Below the pieces are notes generated by a model, which worked only from the letters and a program-made list of their open reading frames with translations, was not told where the DNA came from and searched no databases. From an uncultured Ectothiorhodospiraceae bacterium (GTDB lineage: Bacteria > Pseudomonadota > Gammaproteobacteria > UBA9214), in contig CAMYMI010000002.1 in NCBI GenBank assembly GCA_947259415.1, forward strand, positions 237,991 to 301,990: 64,000 nt of DNA, given 5' to 3'. The translations under genes and the position numbers were made by a program. Positions 26,010-35,341 of this stretch are shown piece by piece (positions within the stretch are counted from its first letter, which is position 1; each line of letters starts with the position of its first letter).

Positions 26010-28586
26010 ATGATCAGAAAATTACAGCAACAAGGTATGACGATGAGATCAGCAGAAGTGGGCAAGCCGGTCGTCCGGAGCGCCGTTACGATGATTCGAT
26101 GCTTCCGGTATATCGTTGCCGTGTGCCTGCTGTCTGGCATAGCGAGCCCGGTTTTCTCCGTCACCCCGGAACCGACAGCCGAGCAGCTGCAGCGCCTCAG
26201 GGAGCTCGACCCCGAACAACGGGCCACCTTTGACCGTATGATGGAGGGTAAGGAACCGGCTGCCGTGAAGGAGCGAAAACTTGAAGAACCGGTTCTGGTA
26301 ACACCGCTTGCCATACCGGACAGCCGCCGGGGCCGACAGCCCGGAGAAGACGGCCTTGAGGTTGATGAGACCCGTGAGGTCGAGCTGACTCACTTCGGCT
26401 ACGATCTGTTTTCCGGTGTACCCACTACCTTTGCACCCGCCACTGACATTCCGATATCGACCGACTATGTGATTGGCCCCGGCGACACGGTTCAAGTGCA
26501 ACTGTTCGGGAAAGAGAATGTCGAATACAGCCTCGTCGTGACCCGTGAAGGCAATCTGCAGTTTCCTGAAATCGGTCCGGTGTCCGTGGCCGGGCTCACC
26601 TTTCAGGAAATGAAGACAGCCCTCAAGGCGCGCATCGACGAGCAGATGATTGGCGTGAAGGTCACGATTTCGATGGGCGAGTTACGCTCTATACGCGTGT
26701 TTGTGCTGGGTGATGCCAACCGGCCCGGCTCCTATACCGTCAGCGCATTGTCGACCATGACCAATGCGCTGTTTGTGAGCGGAGGGATCAAGACCATCGG
26801 TTCGCTGCGCAATATCCAGTTGAAACGACGCGGCAAGGTGGTCACCCGGCTGGATCTGTATGATCTGCTGTTGCATGGCGATACCAGCGGTGATATTCGG
26901 CTGCAGCCGGGCGACGTAATTTTCATTCCACCTGCCGGTTCTACCGTGGGTGTGGCCGGTGAAGTGCGGCGACCTGCAATCTATGAATTACGTAACGAAC
27001 GCATGGTGGAGCAGGTGCTGAAGCTGGCCGGGGGGCTGCTTCCCACGGCTTACCCGCAGGCGACCCAGATCGAACGGATCAATGTACGGGGTGAACGTAC
27101 CCTGGTAGACATTGATACCAAGGAGGCAACCGGCCGCAAGGCGCGCGTCCAGGGTGGGGATGTCCTGCGAGTCCACTCAATCCTGGAAAAGATGGAGGAT
27201 ATTGTGCTGCTTTCCGGGCACGTTCAACGACCCGGCGGTTATCAATGGCATCCGGGCATGCGCGTCGCCGACCTGGTGCCCTCGATCGCCGGTGAGCTCT
27301 TGCCCCGGCCGGACCTCGAATACGCGCTGGTCAAGCGCCAGCTCAAACCGGATCGACAGCTCGAACTGTTTTCGGTGCGTCTTGGCGAAGCCCTGACAAA
27401 CCCCGCTTCAGTGGAAAATGTCAGCCTGGAACCGCGAGACGAACTGATTGTGTTCGGTTTCAGTGAAGATCGTGAAACGATCGTGCAGCCGCTGGTCGAT
27501 GATCTGAAAGACCACGCCACTTTCCAGCAGCCCGCCCGCGTGGTCGAGGTGAGCGGGCTGGTGCGTCAGCCCGGCAGCTATCCCCTGGAGCGGGACATGC
27601 GCGTCAGTGATTTGATCAGGGCCGGAGGTGGCCTGTCGGAGGCCGCCTACGCGCTTGGCGCAGAACTCACCCGCTATGCGGTGATCGACGGCAGCTACCG
27701 TGAAGTCGATCATGTCGAGGTGGATGTGGCGCAGATCCTCAAGGGTATCGAATCGACTGACCTGGCGCTGCAATCCCACGACAACCTGCAGATCAAACGC
27801 TTGCCGGAGTGGGCTGCCGCCGACACGGTGGAGATTCGCGGCGAAGTGAGGTTCCCCGGTGTTTACCCGATTGCCCGCGGTGAACAGCTCAGCAAAGTGT
27901 TGGAACGGGCGGGTGGAGTCACCGATATGGGATTCCCGGAAGGTGCCCTGTTCGTGAGAGCAGATCTGAAAGAACGCGAGCGGGAACGTCTTGACGAGTT
28001 GACCCGCCAACTGGAAATGGACCTGGCTTCGCTGGCACTCAAACTCGCCCAGGAGGATACCGCCCAGAACCAGGCGCTGGATATCACCCGGGGACTGGCA
28101 GATAAACTGCGCGCGGTGGAACCGACCGGACGACTGGTTATCGATCTGCCCAAACTCATCGACACCACCCGTGGCGGGCGGCGCAGTGACCTGGACATTA
28201 CCCTTATGGATGGCGACAAACTCTATATCCCGCCCGTCACCCAGGAGGTCACGATCACCGGTGAGGTATTCTATCCGACCTCACACCTGTATAAGAAAGG
28301 CTTGGATAGCAATGACTATGTCAGCATGAGCGGGGGTATGACGAGCAAAGCCGACCACAAACGCATCTACGTGGTACGCGCCGATGGCAGTGTGCTGCCG
28401 CGGCAGGGGGAAGGGGGAACCTGGTTTTCTTCTGCGGATTCCCAGCAGATAAGACCCGGTGACATGATCGTTGTGCCCCTTGACGTGGAGCGGTTAAGAC
28501 CGATCACTCTGTGGACCAACGTCAGTCAGATTATTTACCAGTTGGCCATTGCCGCCGCCGCTGCCAATGCGGTGGGTGTCTTCTAA
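26010..28586 (+). CDS. SLBB-domain polysaccharide export protein (Wza-like, multi-SLBB)
   Basis: An 858-residue periplasmic/outer-membrane export protein. The region starting DYVIGPGDTVQVQLFGKENV (about 150) is the Poly_export domain. It is followed by at least five SLBB domains, with repeated 'G-x-V-x-x-P-G-x-Y' signatures such as VLGDANRPGSYTV, LSGHVQRPGGYQW, VSGLVRQPGSYPL and IRGEVRFPGVYPI, and a last one at ITGEVFYPTSHLY. This is about twice the length of E. coli Wza. The likely signal peptide begins at the ATG at 26091 (MIRCFRYIVAVCLL), so the 26010 start would add 27 residues; ATGs at 26037 and 26043 are also possible. A hydrophobic helix near the C-terminus (QLAIAAAAANAVGVF) may sit in the membrane. 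Confidence 0.88.
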   Translation: MIRKLQQQGMTMRSAEVGKPVVRSAVTMIRCFRYIVAVCLLSGIASPVFSVTPEPTAEQLQRLRELDPEQRATFDRMMEGKEPAAVKERKLEEPVLVTPLAIPDSRRGRQPGEDGLEVDETREVELTHFGYDLFSGVPTTFAPATDIPISTDYVIGPGDTVQVQLFGKENVEYSLVVTREGNLQFPEIGPVSVAGLTFQEMKTALKARIDEQMIGVKVTISMGELRSIRVFVLGDANRPGSYTVSALSTMTNALFVSGGIKTIGSLRNIQLKRRGKVVTRLDLYDLLLHGDTSGDIRLQPGDVIFIPPAGSTVGVAGEVRRPAIYELRNERMVEQVLKLAGGLLPTAYPQATQIERINVRGERTLVDIDTKEATGRKARVQGGDVLRVHSILEKMEDIVLLSGHVQRPGGYQWHPGMRVADLVPSIAGELLPRPDLEYALVKRQLKPDRQLELFSVRLGEALTNPASVENVSLEPRDELIVFGFSEDRETIVQPLVDDLKDHATFQQPARVVEVSGLVRQPGSYPLERDMRVSDLIRAGGGLSEAAYALGAELTRYAVIDGSYREVDHVEVDVAQILKGIESTDLALQSHDNLQIKRLPEWAAADTVEIRGEVRFPGVYPIARGEQLSKVLERAGGVTDMGFPEGALFVRADLKERERERLDELTRQLEMDLASLALKLAQEDTAQNQALDITRGLADKLRAVEPTGRLVIDLPKLIDTTRGGRRSDLDITLMDGDKLYIPPVTQEVTITGEVFYPTSHLYKKGLDSNDYVSMSGGMTSKADHKRIYVVRADGSVLPRQGEGGTWFSSADSQQIRPGDMIVVPLDVERLRPITLWTNVSQIIYQLAIAAAAANAVGVF

Positions 28587-28617
28587 AATACGTTTATCGA
28601 TTGACAGGAATGCGACG

Positions 28618-29586
28618 GTGCAGGCAAAAGAACGTTTAAAGATCGGTGGCAAGTCCTCAACGGTAAAAGCACCCTCTCAGGGCGAGTCCTTCACCGTGCT
28701 TGCCAGTCCCACTGCGACACACTATGACGACGAAATCAGTCTGCTCGATATCTGGCGCGTCCTGCGCCGCTACAAGTCGATGATTTTCGCTGCCGTGCTG
28801 GTGGGCATAGTGGTCCCGGGCATTGTCACGATGCTGATGACGCCCGTGTACCGCGCCGAAACGCTCATTGCCCCGGTTCCCAGGGACGAAGAGCGCAACC
28901 GTTTTGCCGCCCCGTTGAGCGAACTCGACGGTATTGCGGCGCTGGCGGGGCTCAACATCCAGCGTGGAGGTCGAAAGAACGAGGCGATTGCCTTGCTCAA
29001 GTCGCGGGCCCTCACCGAGCAGTTCATCAAGGACGAAAAGCTTCGCCCGGTGCTGTTCGGGCAACATTGGGCCGATGACGATCCGCGCTGGCAGGCGACG
29101 GCTTCCGGCGAGACACCGACCCTGGCGGAAGCCTGGGAGTTATTCGATGAAGAGATACGCCACGTCTACGATGACCGCAAAACCGGACTGGTGGTGGTGG
29201 CGATAGAGTGGGAGGATCCGCAGCTGGCGGCGCACTGGGCCAATGAACTGGTGCGGCGGGTGAACGCCATGCTTCGGGAAAGGTCCACCCGCGAATCTGA
29301 GAAGGCCATCGCCTATTTGCAGGAACAGCTCAAACAGACAAATGCCGTTGAATTGCGGCAAGTCCTGCACCGCCTGGTGGAATCGGAAATGAAGGAGGTC
29401 ATCCTGGCCAATATCAGCGAGGAGTATGCATTCCGGGTCATTGACCCCGCCGTGGTGCCGGAAAAGCCGTTCAAACCGGTTCTGCTGCTCGTGCTGGTGC
29501 TGGGTGCAGTGCTGGGACTGGTGGCGGGTGTTTCGATGGCGTTGTTCAGGGACTTTCTGCGGCGGCAGGCTGTACAATCCACCTAG
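28618..29586 (+). CDS. Wzz-type polysaccharide chain-length determinant
   Basis: A 322-residue inner-membrane polysaccharide co-polymerase. I favour the GTG at 28618, 31 bp after the SLBB gene, because starts further upstream overlap that gene. A cytoplasmic tail of about 50 residues leads to TM1 (about 54-74). The Wzz domain has the usual PVYRAETLIAPV and a coiled-coil ESEKAIAYLQEQLKQTNAVE. The second helix (FKPVLLLVLVLGAVLGLVAG) is preceded by the PEKPFKP motif typical of Wzz. There is no fused tyrosine kinase. It sets polymer length for the export system encoded just upstream. Confidence 0.9.
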   Translation: MQAKERLKIGGKSSTVKAPSQGESFTVLASPTATHYDDEISLLDIWRVLRRYKSMIFAAVLVGIVVPGIVTMLMTPVYRAETLIAPVPRDEERNRFAAPLSELDGIAALAGLNIQRGGRKNEAIALLKSRALTEQFIKDEKLRPVLFGQHWADDDPRWQATASGETPTLAEAWELFDEEIRHVYDDRKTGLVVVAIEWEDPQLAAHWANELVRRVNAMLRERSTRESEKAIAYLQEQLKQTNAVELRQVLHRLVESEMKEVILANISEEYAFRVIDPAVVPEKPFKPVLLLVLVLGAVLGLVAGVSMALFRDFLRRQAVQST

Positions 29587-29658
29587 AAAAGCGGTATGTA
29601 GCGTGCTCGGAACGGTTGGCCCGCGCCGCGAGGCCTGGCTGTCGGCTTCGGCGCGGGG

Positions 29659-29958
29659 CTAAGGAGAATGCTGCACTGCGCTGCTGCCACCGCCACCACC
29701 GGCCAGTCCCGCCAGGGCCGCAGCGACAGCCAGCCCGATCGCTATCCCGACACCGCCGACTTCTTTAGCCGCGGGTTTCCCGGGTTCCGGAGCCTTGGCA
29801 GTCTCGGGTACCGGTTCCTCCTGTTGGGCGGGTGCTGGTTGCTGTATCTCGACCTCGACCGGTGCGCTGTCGATCTCGATCTGTATCGCTTCCTGGGCGT
29901 AGAGCGGCGGGCTCAGGACCATCGATCCCAGCAGCAAGGAGATAAGGGTGTTTTTCAT
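29659..29958 (-). CDS. Small secreted Pro/Glu-rich protein with Gly-rich hydrophobic tail
   Basis: A 99-residue protein with a clear signal peptide (MKNTLISLLLGSMVLSPPLYA) and an acidic, Pro/Glu/Ala-rich middle (about 30-65, QQPAPAQQEEPVPETAKAPE). The C-terminal hydrophobic helix (VGGVGIAIGLAVAAALAGLA) is followed by five glycines and a short tail. The layout resembles small surface proteins with a C-terminal sorting or anchoring segment, but there is no basic cluster after the helix, so it is not a standard PEP- or GlyGly-CTERM. It lies antisense between the Wzz and ATPase genes. Confidence 0.65.
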   Translation of the reverse strand: MKNTLISLLLGSMVLSPPLYAQEAIQIEIDSAPVEVEIQQPAPAQQEEPVPETAKAPEPGKPAAKEVGGVGIAIGLAVAAALAGLAGGGGGSSAVQHSP

Positions 29959-30336
29959 TGGCTTTTTGTCCTCCCGGACAAGGCGTTCATCCCATCAGAT
30001 AATCGACATTGGAAGAATCCGGAATGCTGCCGGTGTTGTCAAGCTTTTTGAGGTCCTTCCCGCCCCGGGGTGCTGGTCGGGTGGGCGTGTCGCAGAAGGG
30101 TGTCGTGGTGCCGGCGATGTTGGTCCTGTATCAGCGCTGCTTTTGCCGGACCTTCGATTGAAACAGGACGCGCCCGGACTTAAACAGATTTGAGAGCAAT
30201 GTCCTGTAATTTTAAGATACTATGTTAATATATAAGTGAAAATTCGAGGTTTACCTGGCTGGACGAAATGCGGAAGCCGCGGGTTTGCACAATCACCTGT
30301 CAGGACGGCAGGCAGTGATCGGGAGTAATTGGACGA
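29959..30336. other. 378-bp divergent intergenic region
   Basis: Shared upstream region of the small secreted protein (minus) and the ATPase (plus). An AT-rich patch at about 30213-30240 (ATTTTAAGATACTATG and TTAATATATAAG) is the likely promoter for the ATPase gene. No further gene seen. Confidence 0.45.
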
Positions 30337-33030
30337 ATGATCGATTCACATGAAAATTATTACAAATACAAACTGAGTGCCGATCCTTTTCGACTGAGTC
30401 CCGACCACCGCTTTGCTTTCTCCCACCCAAGCTATGCCAAGGCGAAGGCCTACCTGGAATTTGCGATTCGACGGGGCGAGGGTTTTATTACCATAACCGG
30501 CGGTCCGGGAACCGGTAAAACCACCCTTATTAACGAGATCGTGGCTGGTATCAGGGATGCCGATGTACTGATGGCGACCCTGAACAGTACGCAACTCGAG
30601 TCCCGTGACCTGTTGCACATGGTAGCAGCTGCCTTCGGGCTGCGTTACGGTGAGGTGAGCAAGCCAACCCTGCTGCTTGGGTTGGAGGAGTTCCTGACCC
30701 AGCAGAAACGCCACAACAAGCACGCCGTCCTGATCGTGGATGAGGCGCAGGGGCTGTCGCCTTCCGCTGTCGAGGAACTGCGCCTGTTGGCAAATCTGCA
30801 GTTTCAGAGTCGCCTCCTTCTGCAGGTTGTCCTGGTTGGCCAGGAACGACTGCGCGATGTGGTCCAGGCACCCGGCATGGAACACCTCAGCCAGCGCATC
30901 ATAGTTGCCTCTCACCTCGATCCACTGAGTTTGCCGGATACCGTGGCCTATGTGGAACACCGGCTCAAGAAAGTACGCTGGCAGGGCGATCCGGCAATCA
31001 CCGAGGATGCACTGCACCTGATACACAATTTCAGTGGTGGCGTCCCGCGCCTCATCAACCTGATCTGCAGCCGGCTTTTTCTGTTCGGCGGCCTGGAGGG
31101 AACCCATGAACTGAGCGGCGAAGATGCTCAGGCTGTTATTGAAGATTTGCAGCAGGAGTCGTTGTTGCCCAACGAGGCGCCCGAACGCATTATTGGTCAG
31201 GGCTCGGAGAAAACCGGCGACAGCGGGGGGCTGGATCTGAGTCTTCCCCGCGATGCGCCCGCTGCAGGTACGGAAGACAGAGAGGTTTCATTGCAGGAAC
31301 CCGGTGAACCGGAGGCTGACTGGGTCGTTCTGCCGGATGCAAAGCAAACGCGGTCGTCCCTGCGCGGGGAAGGGGAAGACATACCCTCTTCCGAAACACC
31401 GCTGCACGAAGCGTTGCGCCAGGTATTCTCGACGCTCGAAGACACTGACCAGCCCGGTACGGCGCCGAGGCGCCGGCCACCCCGTACGGATGAGCGAGCT
31501 GCGGCGGGTGCGGGCGGGCCCGCGTGGAAGCCCGGGACAGGGAATCGTGCAAGACCCCGTGCGGCACCGGGTGTCAATCCGGCCGCATCGCAGAGTGGGC
31601 GCAAGCCCGGGACGGATACGACGCCACCCGAGAAACGGCGTAATGTGGTTGCGGTAGTGGTGGTGGCCGTGGGGCTGGTGCTGGCGTTCAGCCTGCTTAA
31701 ACTGGATCGCGTGGACACACCGCCGGAAAGTGCGGTAATCACCATGCCAGGCGATCCGCTTGCGTCCCAATCCGGCGCGCCTGCGGAATACGCCGTGACG
31801 GGCGATGACCAGGACATGGCTATGGCCGTTCCGGATGATGTGGCGGTGCAGCCGTCTCAGGAAAAGGATGGCGAGTTGACCGGAATAGGGGATGTATCGG
31901 CGGATAGTGCAGAACCGGAACAGATCGCGCAAGAGCTGGAATCACAACAAGGGGCCGCTGAAAGCGGTCAGGCGCAACCGCTATCCAGTGCTTTGTCTCC
32001 TGCGGTGACTGGTGAAGGCGCAATACATGCGCAGGCGAGCGATCAGGCGTTAACTGGTGTTGCAGCTGAATCGGATACGGCAAGTCAGCCCGCAGCGCCG
32101 CTGGATACCGATGCTGTCAAGCCGGTTCCCGGGGAGGTGGCAACCGATAAACCGGCCGTGGCAACCATTGTCCGCCAAACCTCTGACGAGACTGCGGGGA
32201 AGGACACGGAGTTGACAGATACGCAGGTGCGTGACCCGCTTAAGCAGCCAGCTGCCGTTTCGGCTTCTCAACCGGAGCCTGTCGCCAAAATATCCCGACC
32301 ATCGCTGGCTGAGATCAGTGCGGCTGAACAGGACACGGCATCGTCAGGGCCGCAGACTGGTAAGGCGCGCGCGCAACGCTCGCAAGCCGAGATCAATGCA
32401 GAAATGTCCCGGCTGGAGCAGGCCGCCCGGAGGCGCTTTACCAGTCGGCTCAAGGTTGCGGAAACAGATTCGGCGCGCAACAAAATTGCACAACCCGCGG
32501 TGGTTACCCGGGCAACCAGTAAAACCCTGGCCGTGACGCCACGCCCCAAGCCGTCGGCTCCGAAAGCCGCGGTGACGCAGCCGCAACGGCCTGCCGTGCC
32601 TGCAGTGACACGACCCAAACCGGTTACGGTTAATAGGCGACAGGATCGTATCAAGGCCGCATTGCTACAAGGGCAGTGGACCAGCCAGGGCAAACCGGCG
32701 TCGTTGCTGCCATCTGACGTGACCTTGTGCAGGGATGAGCAGGCAAGGATTGCCTGCCGGAGTGTGCCCAGAAACATCAACACAAAATTCGGCGAGGCGC
32801 TCTACAAGGTCGAGGCGACGCTGGAGAACTTCTCGGCGGGTGGCGATTTCCGCATTACATACCGGACCCTGGTTAAATTATTAGAGTCTGGGAATGTCAA
32901 TAAGATCGTCGCGGATACGGGCGGTGATAACTGGCAGGTTTCCGAGTATACGACAACGTGTCAATTGACCTCACAGAACCGGGTTTCCTGCCGTGATGAG
33001 AACGGGGTTGTGCGCGACTACAGCCGCTAG
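30337..33030 (+). CDS. ExeA/GspA-type AAA ATPase fused to a periplasmic domain
   Basis: An 897-residue protein. Residues 1-280 form an ExeA/MshM-like ATPase: the opening YKLSADPFRLSPDHRFAF, Walker A GGPGTGKTT (near 55-63), Walker B VLIVDEAQGLS and the sensor region SGGVPRLINLICSRLF. Residues 285-435 are polar and disordered. One transmembrane helix follows (about 436-455, VVAVVVVAVGLVLAFSLLKL), then a long Ala/Thr/Pro-rich periplasmic linker. The last 100 residues are a compact domain with two cysteines (VTLCRDEQARIACRSV). Such ATPases remodel peptidoglycan or help assemble secretion and polysaccharide machines. Its position after the export genes suggests it opens the wall for the exporter, but this is inference. 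Confidence 0.82.
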   Translation: MIDSHENYYKYKLSADPFRLSPDHRFAFSHPSYAKAKAYLEFAIRRGEGFITITGGPGTGKTTLINEIVAGIRDADVLMATLNSTQLESRDLLHMVAAAFGLRYGEVSKPTLLLGLEEFLTQQKRHNKHAVLIVDEAQGLSPSAVEELRLLANLQFQSRLLLQVVLVGQERLRDVVQAPGMEHLSQRIIVASHLDPLSLPDTVAYVEHRLKKVRWQGDPAITEDALHLIHNFSGGVPRLINLICSRLFLFGGLEGTHELSGEDAQAVIEDLQQESLLPNEAPERIIGQGSEKTGDSGGLDLSLPRDAPAAGTEDREVSLQEPGEPEADWVVLPDAKQTRSSLRGEGEDIPSSETPLHEALRQVFSTLEDTDQPGTAPRRRPPRTDERAAAGAGGPAWKPGTGNRARPRAAPGVNPAASQSGRKPGTDTTPPEKRRNVVAVVVVAVGLVLAFSLLKLDRVDTPPESAVITMPGDPLASQSGAPAEYAVTGDDQDMAMAVPDDVAVQPSQEKDGELTGIGDVSADSAEPEQIAQELESQQGAAESGQAQPLSSALSPAVTGEGAIHAQASDQALTGVAAESDTASQPAAPLDTDAVKPVPGEVATDKPAVATIVRQTSDETAGKDTELTDTQVRDPLKQPAAVSASQPEPVAKISRPSLAEISAAEQDTASSGPQTGKARAQRSQAEINAEMSRLEQAARRRFTSRLKVAETDSARNKIAQPAVVTRATSKTLAVTPRPKPSAPKAAVTQPQRPAVPAVTRPKPVTVNRRQDRIKAALLQGQWTSQGKPASLLPSDVTLCRDEQARIACRSVPRNINTKFGEALYKVEATLENFSAGGDFRITYRTLVKLLESGNVNKIVADTGGDNWQVSEYTTTCQLTSQNRVSCRDENGVVRDYSR

Positions 33031-33182
33031 TGGATATCCCGGCGCGCAAGCATGCCTTTATCGTGTTCGCGAGCGTGGACGGCCTGGTGCGGTTCAAGAC
33101 ATTCAATCTTTACCAGGCAGAGACGTTGTATAGCGAGTTAATCGCTGCCTGTCTTCGCATGCTCGTGCGAGGTAAACCCTAG

Positions 33183-35327
33183 GTGGGCGCGGTGCTGGCA
33201 AAGATCCTGCCGTTTCTGGCCTGGTTCCGGAACTATGGGGTGGATAGCCTGCGCACAGACATGGTTGCAGGATTGACCGTCGCGCTGGTATTGATTCCGC
33301 AGTCCATGGCCTATGCCCAGCTGGCCGGCCTGCCGGCCTATTACGGACTGTATGCCTCGTTCCTGCCACCCTTGATCGCCTCACTGTTCGGCTCCAGCCG
33401 GCAGCTTGCCACCGGCCCGGTGGCGGTCGTGTCACTGATGACTGCAGCATCACTGGAACCGCTGGTGGCGGCCGGTTCCGAGGGCTATATCGCCTACGCC
33501 ATCATGCTGGCCATGGTCGTTGGCCTGTTACAGTTTTCGCTTGGCGTGTTGCGGTTGGGCGTGGTAGTGAATTTTCTTTCGCATCCGGTGGTCAACGGGT
33601 TTACCAACGCCGCGGCAATCATTATCGCCAGTTCACAGCTATCTAAGCTGTTGGGCGTCAACGTCGACAGCTCCAAACATCACTACGAAACCATTATGCA
33701 GGTTATCCAGGCAGCGATGCACTACACGCACTGGCCGACTGTCATTATGGGGGTGCTGGCATTTTCCATCATGTATGTGCTGAACCGTGTATCGCACAAG
33801 ATACCCAGCGTTCTGGTCGCGGTGGTGGTAACGACATTTCTTTCATGGGTTGTTGGCTTCGAGCACAGCGTCAGTGTGAATATCTCCAGCATCGAGTCAT
33901 TGCAGACGCGCACGCTGATCCGGGACTTCAATCGCGCGGTGAACACAGTACAGCCGCTTTCGATTGAACGTACTGCACTGCGCAAGAAACTGGATGAAGC
34001 AAGGCAGCAGGCGAACGTTACCAGCGAAATCAATGCCCGCCATGAAATCAGTCTCATTTTGGTACAGATAAACAGGCTCAATCTGGAAGCACAGGCGTAC
34101 CGCAACCAGCTGCGCCGGCAACTGCTCGTCGGACAACAGCAAGACGACGGTTCATTCCTGTTATTCCCGCGTGGCGCGTTTCCCGAGGGCGTCGAAACCG
34201 ACGGCCGGACCTGGCGTATCCAGGTGGGTAACCGGGCACTGGAAGAAGACGCGCTGGTCGTGAGCAGCGGCGGCGCCGTGGTTGGGCACGTGCCGCGCGG
34301 CCTGCCGACCTTCATGGTGCCGGAGATCAACCTGAAGACCTTGCTGCATCTGTTGCCCTATGCAGCAATCATCGCGCTACTCGGGTTCATGGAAGCCGTA
34401 TCGGTCGCCAAGGCCATGTCCGCGAAGACCGGGCAGCGACTCGACCCCAACCAGGAACTGATCGGGCAAGGCCTGGCCAATATCGTCGGGTCCATGGGGC
34501 AAAGCTATGCGGTCTCGGGCTCGTTCTCGCGTTCCGCGGTGAATCTGCAGGCGGGTGCCGTGTCGGGGTTTTCCAGCGTTTTTACCAGCCTGGCTGTAGT
34601 CATCGCGCTGTTGTTTTTCACGCCACTCTTATACCACTTGCCACAGGCGGTACTCGCGGCCATCATCATGATGGCGGTCATCGGGCTGATTAATGTGTCG
34701 GGCTTCGTGCACGCCTGGAAGGCGCAGCGCCACGACGGCATCATCTCGGTGATTACTTTTATCAGCACGCTGGCGTTCGCGCCTCATCTTGACAAGGGCA
34801 TCATGATCGGGGTGTTTCTGTCTCTGGGCGTATTTCTGTACAAGAGCATGCGCCCGACTATCGCCTCGCTGTGCTGGGACCAGGACGATGCGCAACGTGA
34901 GTGCGGCATGCGCACGCTGAAAGACTGCGAGTACCTGGCCGTGGTGCGCTTCGACGGGCCGCTTTTCTTCGCCAATGCCAGCTATCTGGAAGACCGCATC
35001 GGGCAGATCCGTCTGTCAAAGCCGAAACTCAGACACATCCTGCTGGTGTCCAACGGCATCAGCGAGATGGATGCCTCGGGCGAAGAGGTACTGTCACTAA
35101 TGGTGGACCGCCTGAAGAGCGCCGGCATCAAAATCTCGCTCAGCGGTGTCAACGAATCCGTGATAGCGGTGCTGCGACGTACCCATCTGTTCGAGAAAAT
35201 CGGCAGGGAACATTTTTATGCCGTAAGCAGTCAGGCCATCACACTGGTCCACCGGCGTGTGCATGAGGGCGGCGATCCGGGAGAGTGCCCGTTGACGGCG
35301 GTGACTGAGGCGGCTGAAACGGGCTAG
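33183..35327 (+). CDS. SulP family anion transporter with coiled-coil insertion and STAS domain
   Basis: A 714-residue inner-membrane transporter of the SulP/SLC26 family (sulfate, bicarbonate or other anions), from a GTG start. The N-terminus has the family signature GLTVALVLIPQSMAYAQLAG. Core helices run to about residue 225, and after an insertion resume at NLKTLLHLLPYAAIIALLGF; the C-terminal STAS domain covers about 590-690 with HILLVSNGISEMDASGEEVL. Residues about 228-360, in what is normally a short loop before the GLP motif (here VPRGLPTFM), hold an extra soluble segment of about 130 residues with a predicted coiled coil. The stop is 14 bp from the next gene, so it belongs to the signalling cluster downstream. 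Confidence 0.9.
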   Translation: MGAVLAKILPFLAWFRNYGVDSLRTDMVAGLTVALVLIPQSMAYAQLAGLPAYYGLYASFLPPLIASLFGSSRQLATGPVAVVSLMTAASLEPLVAAGSEGYIAYAIMLAMVVGLLQFSLGVLRLGVVVNFLSHPVVNGFTNAAAIIIASSQLSKLLGVNVDSSKHHYETIMQVIQAAMHYTHWPTVIMGVLAFSIMYVLNRVSHKIPSVLVAVVVTTFLSWVVGFEHSVSVNISSIESLQTRTLIRDFNRAVNTVQPLSIERTALRKKLDEARQQANVTSEINARHEISLILVQINRLNLEAQAYRNQLRRQLLVGQQQDDGSFLLFPRGAFPEGVETDGRTWRIQVGNRALEEDALVVSSGGAVVGHVPRGLPTFMVPEINLKTLLHLLPYAAIIALLGFMEAVSVAKAMSAKTGQRLDPNQELIGQGLANIVGSMGQSYAVSGSFSRSAVNLQAGAVSGFSSVFTSLAVVIALLFFTPLLYHLPQAVLAAIIMMAVIGLINVSGFVHAWKAQRHDGIISVITFISTLAFAPHLDKGIMIGVFLSLGVFLYKSMRPTIASLCWDQDDAQRECGMRTLKDCEYLAVVRFDGPLFFANASYLEDRIGQIRLSKPKLRHILLVSNGISEMDASGEEVLSLMVDRLKSAGIKISLSGVNESVIAVLRRTHLFEKIGREHFYAVSSQAITLVHRRVHEGGDPGECPLTAVTEAAETG

Positions 35328-35341
35328 ACGAGGTGCATGGT

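Noticed and set aside
30240..30336. Possible cyclic-di-GMP riboswitch before the ATPase gene
   Set aside because: The conserved core of the GEMM class is not present; only short chance matches.
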